A stretch of 64,000 bases of DNA. It comes from Nannocystis sp. Its GTDB lineage: Bacteria > Myxococcota_A > Polyangia > Nannocystales > Nannocystaceae. The notes under the pieces were generated by a model. The model did not search any database. It saw nothing but the letters and a program-made list of their open reading frames with translations, and was not told the origin of the DNA. The stretch lies in assembly GCA_016712315.1 (NCBI GenBank), contig JADJRG010000013.1, positions 1,586,001-1,650,000 of the forward strand. The letters are read 5' to 3'. Within the stretch, counting starts at the first letter, position 1. Each line of letters begins with the position of its first letter. Shown one piece after another: positions 29,096 through 37,711 of the stretch. A program made the translations under genes and the position numbers.

Positions 29096-30019
29096 ATGTC
29101 GACCCTTGGCATCTGGCTGCAAGCGGCGCGACCGGCGGCGCAGGCGAACATCGCGGTCCCCTTGCTCTTCGGCCAGGCGCTCGCCTTCGCCCGCTTCGGC
29201 GCCTTCTCCTGGCCGATCGCGCTGGCATTGCTCGGCTACGGGCTCGCGCTCCATCTCTTCATCGTCTTCATCAACGACCTCGCGGACGAGGCGGGCGACC
29301 GCGCCAACACCACCTATAACCGCTTCTCTGGCGGCTCGCGGGTGCTGCCGGAGGGCAAGCTCGATCGGGCGGCGCTGCGCAGCGCCGCGATCATCAGCGC
29401 CTCGGCGATGGTTAGCGTCAGCCTCTACCTGACCTTTAAGCTAGGTCGACCCTTCGCGCTGGTCTGGCCGGCCGTCGCGGCGCTGCTCGCCTGGGCCTAC
29501 GCGTCGCCGCCGCTGCGCCTCGCATACCGCGGCTACGGCGAGCTGGTGCAGGGGCTCGGCGTCGGCGTGGTCCTGCCGCTGACCGCGATCTACGCGCAGG
29601 CCGGCGAGCTCGCGCCCGAGCTGCTGCCGCCGCTGCTGCCCGCGCTGATCCTCGGCGTCGCCGGCAACATGCTCACCTCGCTCGCCGATCACCCGGCCGA
29701 CGCGGCCGCGGACAAGCGCACCTACGCGGTGCGCGTCGGGCAGTTCCGCGCCCGTCGCCACGCGATCGAGCTCACCTTGGTCGCGGCGCTGCTCGCCAAC
29801 CTGGTGCTGCCGGAGCTGTCGACGCTGCTGGACCTGGCGCTCGCGGTCCCCGCGGCGGCGCTGCTCTACGGCGGCGCGCGCCTGCTCGGCACCGCGGACG
29901 CCGAGGACCACGGCGAGTGTGAGCGCTTCGTCCTCTTGGTCGGCGGCGCCGGGCATGTCTTGTTGCTCACCTGGTCGCTCGCGCTGCTCATCGTCGGGAT
30001 CACAGCGTCAGTAGCGTAG
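29096..30019 (+). CDS. UbiA-family prenyltransferase, MenA-like
   Basis: A 307-residue membrane prenyltransferase with eight or nine helices. Two Mg-diphosphate-binding Asp motifs are visible: NDLADEAGD in the first loop and DHPADAAADKRTYAVRVG in the second. The stretch NTTYNRFSGGSRVLPEGKLD after motif 1 resembles MenA (1,4-dihydroxy-2-naphthoate polyprenyltransferase) more than UbiA proper, so a role in menaquinone synthesis is possible. No other men or ubi genes are adjacent. The ATG at 29096 follows the DUF1552 gene by 55 bases. Its last 12 bases overlap a small minus-strand gene. Confidence 0.85.
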   Translation: MSTLGIWLQAARPAAQANIAVPLLFGQALAFARFGAFSWPIALALLGYGLALHLFIVFINDLADEAGDRANTTYNRFSGGSRVLPEGKLDRAALRSAAIISASAMVSVSLYLTFKLGRPFALVWPAVAALLAWAYASPPLRLAYRGYGELVQGLGVGVVLPLTAIYAQAGELAPELLPPLLPALILGVAGNMLTSLADHPADAAADKRTYAVRVGQFRARRHAIELTLVAALLANLVLPELSTLLDLALAVPAAALLYGGARLLGTADAEDHGECERFVLLVGGAGHVLLLTWSLALLIVGITASVA

Positions 30020-30289
30020 CGGCGGCGCGCCCTCGCCTTGGCGCGGCGTGCGTCGACGCAGCCGCTGCTCCCACTCCTCCCGCGGGATCGGCACCACATA
30101 CACCGTCGGCCAGACCATGCGGCGATCGGTCGAGCCGAGGCGGCGCGCCCAGTACTCGACGTCGACGACCTGGTAGGGGGCGTCCTCGATCACCACGACT
30201 TCGCCGATCCGCGGGACGTAGTTGCCGCCGTCGCTGCTCTCGGTGCGGAAGAGGAGGCGTCCTTCGCTGGCGTACTCGACGTGGGGCAT
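30008..30289 (-). CDS. Small hypothetical protein
   Basis: A 93-residue frame read from ATG 30289; an upstream ATG at 30382 in the same frame would add 31 residues and would share a CATG with the start of the divergent hydroxylase. The segment RIGEVVVIEDAPYQVVDVEY followed by WPTVYVVPI looks like a small beta-barrel domain, as in many short bacterial proteins of unknown function, and argues that the frame is real. The end overlaps the convergent UbiA gene by 12 bases. No function can be assigned. Confidence 0.5.
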   Translation of the reverse strand: MPHVEYASEGRLLFRTESSDGGNYVPRIGEVVVIEDAPYQVVDVEYWARRLGSTDRRMVWPTVYVVPIPREEWEQRLRRRTPRQGEGAPPLRY

Positions 30290-30380
30290 AGGCGCGCCCA
30301 AGGGTAGCGCAGGCGCCAGCGGCTCGCAGCGTGGTGATCCGTCGGTGCGCTCGCGACGCTCATGGGTCGTGATCTCGTCC

Positions 30381-31322
30381 ATGAGCTGGTCCAAGCTACT
30401 CGAGGCTGCTTCGTCCTTCGCGGCGACCAACCGGGTCGTCTATTTTGTCGGGATCTTCTTGGTCCTGATGGTGGTCGAGGGCGCGGTCGCGCGTCGCCGT
30501 CGCCGCCCGGCCTACGAGGCCGCAGACACCCGCGCGAACCTGCTCTGCGGGCTCACCTCATTGGTCGTGAACGCGGCGGTGCGCGCGGGGATCGTCGTCG
30601 GTTTTATGGCGGTCATCGCGTGGACGCCGCTGAAGCTGTCGGCGGATCACTGGGGGACCTGGCTGCTCGCGGCGCTGCTCCTCGACTTCTGCCTCTACTG
30701 GGCGCACCGCTTCAGCCACGAGACCCGCCTCGGCTGGGCGACCCACGAGGTCCACCACTCGTCGCGGCGCTACAACCTCTCGGTGGCGCTGCGCCAGAGC
30801 TGGACGACCAGCCTGCTCTCGTTCTTCTACCTGCCGCTCGCGCTGATCGGCGCGCCGATGGAGGTGATCATCGCGGTGCAGTCGTTCTCCAGCCTCTATC
30901 AGTTTTGGTTGCACACCGAGCAGATCGACCGGATGCCGCGGTGGTTCGAGGCGCTCTTTAATACGCCCAGCCACCACCGCGTGCACCACGGCCGCAACCC
31001 GCGCTACCTCGACAAGAACTACGGCGGCGTGCTCATCGTCTGGGATCGCCTCTTCGGCACCTTTGAGGCGGAGGTCGAGCGCCCGGTCTACGGCCTCACC
31101 ACCCCGCTCCGCTCGCACAGGGTCGTGACGATCAACCTGCACGCGTGGCGCGCGATGATCCGCGACGTCGCTCGCGCGGGCTCCTGGCGAGTCGCCCTCG
31201 CGCTGATCTTCTCGGCGCCGGGCAAGCCGCTCGCGCGGCGCTCTGTCCAGCCGCTCGTCGACGAGATCCGCGACGCGGACGTCCTGCTGCAGAGCGGCGC
31301 CAGCTTGAGCAACATGCGCTGA
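30381..31322 (+). CDS. Sterol desaturase / fatty acid hydroxylase family protein
   Basis: A 313-residue membrane protein. ATG 30381 begins a plausible membrane N-terminus (MSWSKLLEAASSFAATNRVV); the frame upstream is open but Arg/Ser-rich. Four to five transmembrane helices surround the eight-His di-iron signature: YWAHRFSHE (HxxxH), HEVHHSSR (HxxHH) and HRVHHGRNPRYLDKNYGG (HxxHH). The family hydroxylates or desaturates sterols, carotenoids or lipids using O2; the substrate here cannot be told. Many myxobacteria make sterols or modified lipids. It stands alone before the rubrerythrin operon. Confidence 0.88.
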   Translation: MSWSKLLEAASSFAATNRVVYFVGIFLVLMVVEGAVARRRRRPAYEAADTRANLLCGLTSLVVNAAVRAGIVVGFMAVIAWTPLKLSADHWGTWLLAALLLDFCLYWAHRFSHETRLGWATHEVHHSSRRYNLSVALRQSWTTSLLSFFYLPLALIGAPMEVIIAVQSFSSLYQFWLHTEQIDRMPRWFEALFNTPSHHRVHHGRNPRYLDKNYGGVLIVWDRLFGTFEAEVERPVYGLTTPLRSHRVVTINLHAWRAMIRDVARAGSWRVALALIFSAPGKPLARRSVQPLVDEIRDADVLLQSGASLSNMR

Positions 31323-31477
31323 GATCACCGCATCCGCGGGTCGTAAGCAGTGAGCATCCTCCTAGTAGGACCGCGGCGAGCGGGCGCAGACTGGAGTCAA
31401 AGATCCGGCAACCGTGCTAAGCATGCCTGACCGCGCGTCACGTATTGTGAGCGCTGGCAGACCTCTGGAGAGACCCG

Positions 31478-31900
<423 letters not shown>

Positions 31901-31991
31901 TCGTCGACGATCGCCCGAGGCGGCCGGTGACCTCGCGTCGCCGCGCCGCCTCCCTCGTTCCTGTCCCTTCGTCCCATTCGCCGAGCGTGTG

Positions 31992-33356
31992 ATGTCAGAC
32001 GCGAACATCTCCTACAAGCCGACAGAGGGCCTCTGCTACGATCCCAGCGATCCCAGGTATTGGGACGAGGCGGCGCTGCAGGGCGAGGTGACGCGCGTCT
32101 TCGAGGTCTGCCACGGCTGTCGGATGTGCTTCAAGTACTGCGACTCGTTCCCAGACCTCTTCAAGCTGCTCGACGAGAAGTACGACGGCGACGTGCGTAA
32201 GGTCAGCGCTGATGAGACCGCGCGGGTGATGGACGCGTGCTTTCAGTGCAAGCTGTGCGAGGTGCAGTGCCCCTATACGCCGCGGGACGGCCACGAGTTC
32301 CAGCTCGACTTCCCCAAGCTGGTGCACCGCTTTAAGGCGATCCGGGCGCGGCGCGAGGGCCGCAGCCTGCGCGACAAGGTGCTCGGCGACCCGGACACCA
32401 CCGCCAAGCTCGCGCGCGCCAGCCTCGGCTTGGTCAACGTGATGAACCGGGTCAACGCGCACCGCTGGTTCCTCGAAAAGATCGTCGGGATCCACCGCGA
32501 CAAGCTGCTCCCAGAGTTCGCGCGCGCCTCCTTCTCCGCCTGGGCCGCGTCCGCGGGGAAGATGTCTCAAGAGCCAGGCGGTGAGGTCGCGCTCTTCCAG
32601 ACCTGCTACGTCGAGCACAACGAGCCGCAGATCGGCCGCGACACCGTCGAGGTGATGGAGCGCAACGGGGTCGACATCCGCTGCGTCGCCGGCCTGCGCT
32701 GCTGCGGCATGCCGGCGTGGGAGCACGGCGACCTCGACGGCCTGCGCGCGCAGGCGCACGCCAACCTCGACGCGCTGATGCCCTACGTCGACGCGGGCGC
32801 GAAGGTGATGGCGATCAACCCGACCTGCTCGATGATGCTGCGCCGCGAGTGGCCCGAGCTGCTGGAGGGCGAGGACCGCGAGCGCGCGGCGCGGCTCGCG
32901 GCCGCGGTGGTCGACCCGAGCGAGCACCTGTGGTCGATCCGCCGCGAGCCGCGCTTCAACACCGACTTCAAGAGCTCGCCGGCCGCGCCGATCGCCTATC
33001 ACGCGCCCTGCCACCTGCGCGCCCAGGCGATCGGGTTTCGCGCGCGCAACCTGCTCGGCAAGCTCCCCGGGGTCGAGAGCGTCGGCCAGGTGATGGAGTG
33101 CTGCGGGCACAACGGCACCTACGCGATGACGGTCGAGGGCTTTGTGCCGTCGCAGCGCCTCGGCAAGCGCGCGTTCGACGGCATGAAGGCGACCGACGCG
33201 GAGATCTGGGCGACCGACTGCCCGCTCGCCGCGCTCCAGTTTGAACAGCACGCCGGCGTCCGGCCGATGCACCCGATGACCCTGCTCGCCCGCGCCTACC
33301 GCGAAGACGGTTTTGTCGCCCGCGCGGACGAGCAGCGCGGCGAGGAGGAGCGCTGA
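31992..33356 (+). CDS. CCG-domain iron-sulfur oxidoreductase (GlpC/HdrD-like)
   Basis: A 454-residue protein. ATG 31992 is chosen over open upstream frame. Two 4Fe-4S ferredoxin motifs lie near the N-terminus: Cys40-43-46-50 (CHGCRMCFKYC) and Cys83-86-89-93 (CFQCKLCEVQC). Two cysteine-rich CCG domains follow: GLRCCGMPAWEHG with the upstream CYVEHNEP, and APCHLRAQAIGF with MECCGHNGTY. This arrangement is that of GlpC, glycolate oxidase iron-sulfur subunits and heterodisulfide reductase D. Its place between rubrerythrin and DUF3501 suggests it passes electrons to the di-iron protein (inference). The stop overlaps the DUF3501 start by one base (TGATG). Confidence 0.9.
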   Translation: MSDANISYKPTEGLCYDPSDPRYWDEAALQGEVTRVFEVCHGCRMCFKYCDSFPDLFKLLDEKYDGDVRKVSADETARVMDACFQCKLCEVQCPYTPRDGHEFQLDFPKLVHRFKAIRARREGRSLRDKVLGDPDTTAKLARASLGLVNVMNRVNAHRWFLEKIVGIHRDKLLPEFARASFSAWAASAGKMSQEPGGEVALFQTCYVEHNEPQIGRDTVEVMERNGVDIRCVAGLRCCGMPAWEHGDLDGLRAQAHANLDALMPYVDAGAKVMAINPTCSMMLRREWPELLEGEDRERAARLAAAVVDPSEHLWSIRREPRFNTDFKSSPAAPIAYHAPCHLRAQAIGFRARNLLGKLPGVESVGQVMECCGHNGTYAMTVEGFVPSQRLGKRAFDGMKATDAEIWATDCPLAALQFEQHAGVRPMHPMTLLARAYREDGFVARADEQRGEEER

Positions 33357-34453
33357 TGTTCGTACGAAGGGCCGATATCCTCGACTACGTGACCTACAAC
33401 GAGCAGCGCGAGCAGATCCGCGCGGCGGCGCTGGTGGAGAAGGCGCGCCGCAGGATCACGATCGCCGGGGTGCTCACCTTCCTCTTCGAGAACCGCGCGA
33501 CGATCCGCTACCAAGTCCTCGAGATGGTGCGCACGGAGAAGATCATCCGCGAGGCCGACATCCAGCACGAGATCGCGACCTACAACGAGCTCTTGGGCGG
33601 CCCCGGCGAGCTCGGCTGCACCCTGCTGATCGGCATCGATGATCCGCGTGAGCGGCAAGAGAAGCTCGCGCGCTGGCTCGCGCTGCCGCACCACCTCTAC
33701 ATCGAGGCCGAGGACGGTCGACGGATCCGCGGCACCTGGGACCCGCGGCAGGTCGGCGACACGCGCCTCTCCTCGGTGCAGTACATCCGCTTCCCGGTCG
33801 GCGAGGCGCGCCCCGTCGCCCTCGGCGTCGATCACCCTGAGCTCGACGATCGCGTCGCGCTCAGCGAGGAGCAGCGGGCGGCGCTCGCCGCAGACCTCCG
33901 GGAGAGCTACGGCCGGGCCCGACGGCCAGCCCCCCATGAAGAAGAGACAATAGGAGCCACAACGACCATGTCCAGCAACAACACCCCCGCCCCCGACTTC
34001 ACCCTGCTCAACACCAAGCGCGAGGCGGTCTCGCTCGCTAGCCTGCGCGGCCAGACGACCGTGCTCGCCTTCATCCCGGCCGCCTTCACCGGCGTCTGCG
34101 AGAAGGAGCTGTGCACCTTCCGCGACTCGCTCGCCAGCTTCAACGACGTCGGCGCGAAGGTCTTCGGCGTCAGCGTCGACGCGCCCTTCTCGAACGCCGC
34201 CTTCGCCGCGAAGATGGGCCTCAACTTCGAGATCCTCTCCGACTACGACCGCGCCGCCACGCGCGCCTTCGACGTCGCCCACGACGACTTCGCGGGCATG
34301 GCCGGCTACACCGCCTCGAAGCGCTCGGTCTTCGTGATCGACGGCGAGGGCGTGATCCGCTACCGCTGGGTCGCCCCGAACCCCGGCGTCGAGCCTGACT
34401 ACGCCGAGGTGAAGGCCGCGGTCGCCGCCCTAGGGGCGTCCGCCTCGGCCTGA
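33356..34453 (+). CDS. DUF3501 protein reading in frame into a peroxiredoxin
   Basis: A 365-residue frame. Residues 1-190 match DUF3501, with LDYVTYNEQREQIRA, LTFLFENRATIRYQVLEM, RTEKIIREADIQHEIATYNE and GELGCTLLIGI. DUF3501 is unstudied and accompanies rubrerythrin and CCG iron-sulfur genes. After a linker the frame enters a complete peroxiredoxin at residue 205 without a stop. The join crosses a run of six C (33931-33936). With one C fewer, DUF3501 would end at TAG 33951-33953, just where a ribosome-binding site and the peroxiredoxin ATG follow. So this is either a true fusion, a frameshift site, or a one-base error in the sequence. Confidence 0.75.
   Translation: MFVRRADILDYVTYNEQREQIRAAALVEKARRRITIAGVLTFLFENRATIRYQVLEMVRTEKIIREADIQHEIATYNELLGGPGELGCTLLIGIDDPRERQEKLARWLALPHHLYIEAEDGRRIRGTWDPRQVGDTRLSSVQYIRFPVGEARPVALGVDHPELDDRVALSEEQRAALAADLRESYGRARRPAPHEEETIGATTTMSSNNTPAPDFTLLNTKREAVSLASLRGQTTVLAFIPAAFTGVCEKELCTFRDSLASFNDVGAKVFGVSVDAPFSNAAFAAKMGLNFEILSDYDRAATRAFDVAHDDFAGMAGYTASKRSVFVIDGEGVIRYRWVAPNPGVEPDYAEVKAAVAALGASASA
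33968..34453 (+). CDS. Peroxiredoxin (AhpC/TSA family), internal start
   Basis: A 161-residue thioredoxin-fold peroxidase that would be made if translation starts at ATG 33968, which has AGGAG 12 bases upstream. The peroxidatic site is AAFTGVCEKELC, with Cys44 as peroxidatic and Cys49 five residues on as possible resolving cysteine, as in BCP/AhpE-type enzymes. A conserved Arg/Trp region follows (GEGVIRYRWV). It reduces H2O2 or organic peroxides, consistent with the rubrerythrin in the same operon. In the given sequence the same residues are also the C-terminal half of the DUF3501 frame. A strong terminator follows. Confidence 0.8.
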   Translation: MSSNNTPAPDFTLLNTKREAVSLASLRGQTTVLAFIPAAFTGVCEKELCTFRDSLASFNDVGAKVFGVSVDAPFSNAAFAAKMGLNFEILSDYDRAATRAFDVAHDDFAGMAGYTASKRSVFVIDGEGVIRYRWVAPNPGVEPDYAEVKAAVAALGASASA

Positions 34454-34496
34454 TCGACGGGCGACGAACGCTCGCTCTTCGGGCGAGAAGGACCTG

Positions 34497-34531
34497 ACGG
34501 AAGAGACAGCCCGCTGTCTCTTCCGTTTCTT
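34497..34531. terminator. Strong bidirectional intrinsic terminator
   Basis: A perfect 13-bp stem ACGGAAGAGACAG / CTGTCTCTTCCGT with a 4-base CCCG loop is followed by TTCTT. It sits 44 bases after the peroxiredoxin stop and 13 bases before the end of the convergent addA-like gene, so it can serve both. Confidence 0.85.
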
Positions 34532-34543
34532 GTGACCGCTCCG

Positions 34544-37500
34544 CTACAGGACCCGGACGACATGTCCCGAGAGCACGAAGGCGATGGTCGCGGTGACGCG
34601 CTCCTCGGCGATCTCAAACTGCTCGGCCGCGGCCTGCCGCCAGGCGCGGGCGAGGGCGCGGTAGGCGAGGGCGCGCTCGGCGGCGGCGGCGGCGCTGGGT
34701 TGGCGCTCACCCACGAAGCCCACGACCTCGACGCCCGCGTCGCTGACGACCACCCGCTGCAAGGCGCCGGTCTGCAGCTCGCCGTCGACCAGGCGCGCGA
34801 AGGGCCGCTCATGGTCGACGGTGGCGCTGGCGGGGCGGCCGGCGCGCGAGAGCAGCGCGCGCAGCTCCGGCTGCGCGAGCAGGCGGCCGAGCTCGTCCGC
34901 GCGCGCGGCGGCCCACTCGTCCTCGCAGCTCGGCACGGCCTTGACCACGGCGGCGATCTGTCGCGCCCGATCGGCGACGTAGTCCTCGATAAAAGAGACC
35001 TCCGCGAGCAAGGCGCGCAGCGCGGACGCCCAGTGGTTGCGGGTCAGGTCGTCGAGGGTGAGCGCCTCGCCGATCGTCCTCTTGTCGGCGTCGCCGAGCA
35101 GGTTGGCGAGGCGTAGCAGCGGCCCGCCGGTCGGCGCGAAGGCGATCGGCATGTTGAGGCCGAGCATCGCCGGCTGCGCCGCGACGCGGTCGCTGACGAC
35201 CTTGAGCGGCGGCGCCAACCACGTCGCGTCGCCGTGGCTGTAGACGAGCGAGTCGGGCTCCGGGTCGCCCTCGGCGAGCGCGCAGAGCAGCAGCGCCGAG
35301 AGGCGTGAGGGCACGCTCTTGGCGGCCTCGGCGGGCGGGTCGACGAACATGTACAGGCCCTGGCGCGCCCGGGTGAGGGCGACGTAGAGCAGGCACAGGC
35401 TCTCGAAGGCGAGGCGGTCGATGTGCTGCTCGAACATCGGCGCCAGGTCAGGAAAGTCCTGCCAGATCTCCTTGGTGACGTGGCGGGCGATCTTGGTGAT
35501 CGGGCCGGCGTCGCCGTCGCGCTCGTGGACGACCTTGAGCGCGCGCGTGGCCGCGATCTCGCCCTCGAGCTCGGGCAAGATCACGACGTCGAACTCGAGC
35601 CCCTTCGACTGGTGGATCGTCATCACCTGCACGGCGGACTCGGCAGGGTCGGCGACCGCGCGCGACTCGACCATCGCGCAGAACTCGTCCAAGCGGAGCG
35701 AGCGGCGCTCATCGAAGATCTGCGCGAGCTGGATGAGCTGCATGCAGCGCCGGTACTGGCGCTCGTCGACGGCGCTGGCGATCGCGCGCACCCAGCCCTG
35801 GATCGCGCGAGCGAGGCCGTCGCTGGCGATCTGCCGGCGGATCCTGGCGGCGACGCGCCGCCGCAGGCCGACCTGCTCCGGCGGGCTCTCCTTGGCGACG
35901 AGGCCGACCACCGGGCCGAGCGGCGACGTGAGGACGTTGAAGGCGGCGGCGCTGTGGTCAGGGTGCTCGGCGACGCGCAGCAGGTCGAGGATCGCGTTGA
36001 CGGCGGGCGCGTCGATCAGCGGGCCGCCGCCGCGGCCGGTGGCGGGGACCTTCCGCCGCGTCGGGCCGAGCTCGAAGAGCACCCGCGAGACCGCGGCGTT
36101 GGTCCGACACAGCACGCCGATCCGCTTGTCCTCGCGGTGACGCGCGTAGAGCTCGGCGACCATGTCCGCGGCGCGTTGCAGGCGCAGCGTGGTGCGCTTC
36201 TGACCGTCGTCGGCGCGGCCGACCGTGCGCAGCTCGACGTAGCCGGGCAGCTCCGTCTTGGCGGTGCTGTGCGGCTCAAACTCCTCGGCCCAGCGCTGGG
36301 CGGCGCGCGGGGTCTTGGTGAGCGCGGCGTTGTTGGGGAGCTCGCCGAAGACGCGGTTGACGCAGTCGATCACCGCGGGCGCCGAGCGGAAGCTGGTCGA
36401 GAGGGTGAGCCGCTCGACGACCGAGGAGCCGCCCGGGCGCGCGAGCAGGTCGCCGATCCGCGAGAGCACCTCGGGGCAGGCGTCGCGCCAGCCGTAGATC
36501 GACTGCTTGACGTCGCCGACGCAGAAGAACGAGCGCTCGTCGGCGGCGTAGGCGACGGTCTCGTCGACGATCGGCCGCAGCGCGCTCCACTGCTGGATGT
36601 TGGTGTCCTGCATCTCGTCGAGCAAGATGTGGCGGAGGCTCGCGTCGATGCGGAAGCAGATCTCGTCCATGTGACCGCGCAGCTCCGCCTGCGCGAGCGC
36701 GGCCGTGAGGTCCGAGAAGGTGAGCACCTTGTGCTTCATCTTCACGCGCTCGTAGCAGCGGTGGAAGAGGCCGAGCAGGTCGTAGGTGGCGCGCGTCTGG
36801 TTGATCACGCGCTGCTTGAAGACGCCGCGGGCGTGCCGGCGCAGCTCGAAGTAGGCGGCGGCGACGTGCGGCTCGATCTCCTTGCCGAAGTAGGTCAGCG
36901 AGCCGTCGGCGATCTTCGCGGCGAGGCCCTTCGCGAAGAACTCGCGCCAGTCGTCGGATGAGCCGCTGCGGCAGCGCTCGACCCGCTCGCAGTCCTCGAG
37001 GTGCGCGTTGATCGTCCGCTTCGGGCCAGAGGGGCGCGACTCCTTGAGCGCGGCGATCGCGTCGTCGAGGGCGGCGTCGCCGAGCATCGGCGCCGCGGCG
37101 ATCGCCGACCACGCCTCCGGCGGCGCCTCGCGGTAGAGCTCGTAGAGGCCGGCGACGGTGCCGTCGATCGTCTCGGTGACCGCGCGCTCCGAAGACCCCT
37201 CGGTGAGCGACGCCAGCAGCTCGATGATCCCCTCGGGGTCGCGCTCGTCGAGCATGTCGCGGATCGCCTCGCGGCGGAGGCGGAAGGCCTCGTCCTCGTC
37301 GACGATCCGCGCGTCGGTCGGCAGGCCGAGCTCGAGCGCGAAGCAGCGGACGATCGTGCCGAAGAAGGAGTCGAGGGTGCGGATCTGCAGGCAGTGGAGG
37401 TTGTCGGCGAGCGAGGCGAGCAGCTCCAAGACGAGCTCACGCGAGAGACCTGGCAGGTCGAGGTGGCGGCCGAGCTCGGCGCGTCGTTGGCGGTGCTGCG

Positions 37501-37711
37501 CGCTGTCCGCGAGGCGGAAGAGGATCCTGTCGCGGATCTCGCCGGCGGCGGCGCGGGTGAAGGTGCTCGCGAGGATCGAGGAGGGCTTGGCGCCGCGCGC
37601 GAGGATCGTCAGGTAGCGGTTGGTGAGCTGGAAGGTCTTGCCTGAGCCCGCGGAGGCGAGGATGCTGACGTGCTCGAGCGGCCGCTGCTTGCGCTTGTTC
37701 GCGACGCTCAA
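34544..37711 (-). CDS. addA: AddA-like UvrD-family helicase with eroded nuclease domain
   Basis: A 1055-residue superfamily 1A helicase of AddA/RecB type. Motifs: Walker A ASAGSGKT (19-26), Walker B LLDEMQDTN, motif III FFCVGDVKQSIYGWRDA, motif IV STSFRSAP, motif V VMTIHQSKGLEFDVVILPE, motif VI LLYVALTRARQGLY. AddA normally ends in a PD-(D/E)xK nuclease with a D...xDYKT core. Here the corresponding C-terminal region keeps HERPFARLVDGEL but reads VEVVGFVGER where DYKT is expected, so nuclease activity is probably lost. The TTG start overlaps the addB stop by 4 bases. With AddB it would process double-strand DNA ends for recombination. Confidence 0.88.
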   Translation of the reverse strand: MSVANKRKQRPLEHVSILASAGSGKTFQLTNRYLTILARGAKPSSILASTFTRAAAGEIRDRILFRLADSAQHRQRRAELGRHLDLPGLSRELVLELLASLADNLHCLQIRTLDSFFGTIVRCFALELGLPTDARIVDEDEAFRLRREAIRDMLDERDPEGIIELLASLTEGSSERAVTETIDGTVAGLYELYREAPPEAWSAIAAAPMLGDAALDDAIAALKESRPSGPKRTINAHLEDCERVERCRSGSSDDWREFFAKGLAAKIADGSLTYFGKEIEPHVAAAYFELRRHARGVFKQRVINQTRATYDLLGLFHRCYERVKMKHKVLTFSDLTAALAQAELRGHMDEICFRIDASLRHILLDEMQDTNIQQWSALRPIVDETVAYAADERSFFCVGDVKQSIYGWRDACPEVLSRIGDLLARPGGSSVVERLTLSTSFRSAPAVIDCVNRVFGELPNNAALTKTPRAAQRWAEEFEPHSTAKTELPGYVELRTVGRADDGQKRTTLRLQRAADMVAELYARHREDKRIGVLCRTNAAVSRVLFELGPTRRKVPATGRGGGPLIDAPAVNAILDLLRVAEHPDHSAAAFNVLTSPLGPVVGLVAKESPPEQVGLRRRVAARIRRQIASDGLARAIQGWVRAIASAVDERQYRRCMQLIQLAQIFDERRSLRLDEFCAMVESRAVADPAESAVQVMTIHQSKGLEFDVVILPELEGEIAATRALKVVHERDGDAGPITKIARHVTKEIWQDFPDLAPMFEQHIDRLAFESLCLLYVALTRARQGLYMFVDPPAEAAKSVPSRLSALLLCALAEGDPEPDSLVYSHGDATWLAPPLKVVSDRVAAQPAMLGLNMPIAFAPTGGPLLRLANLLGDADKRTIGEALTLDDLTRNHWASALRALLAEVSFIEDYVADRARQIAAVVKAVPSCEDEWAAARADELGRLLAQPELRALLSRAGRPASATVDHERPFARLVDGELQTGALQRVVVSDAGVEVVGFVGERQPSAAAAAERALAYRALARAWRQAAAEQFEIAEERVTATIAFVLSGHVVRVL

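Noticed and set aside
30222..30380. Upstream extension of the sterol desaturase-type gene
   Set aside because: The added 53 residues are Ser/Arg-rich and overlap a plausible minus-strand gene; ATG 30381 gives a normal membrane-protein N-terminus.
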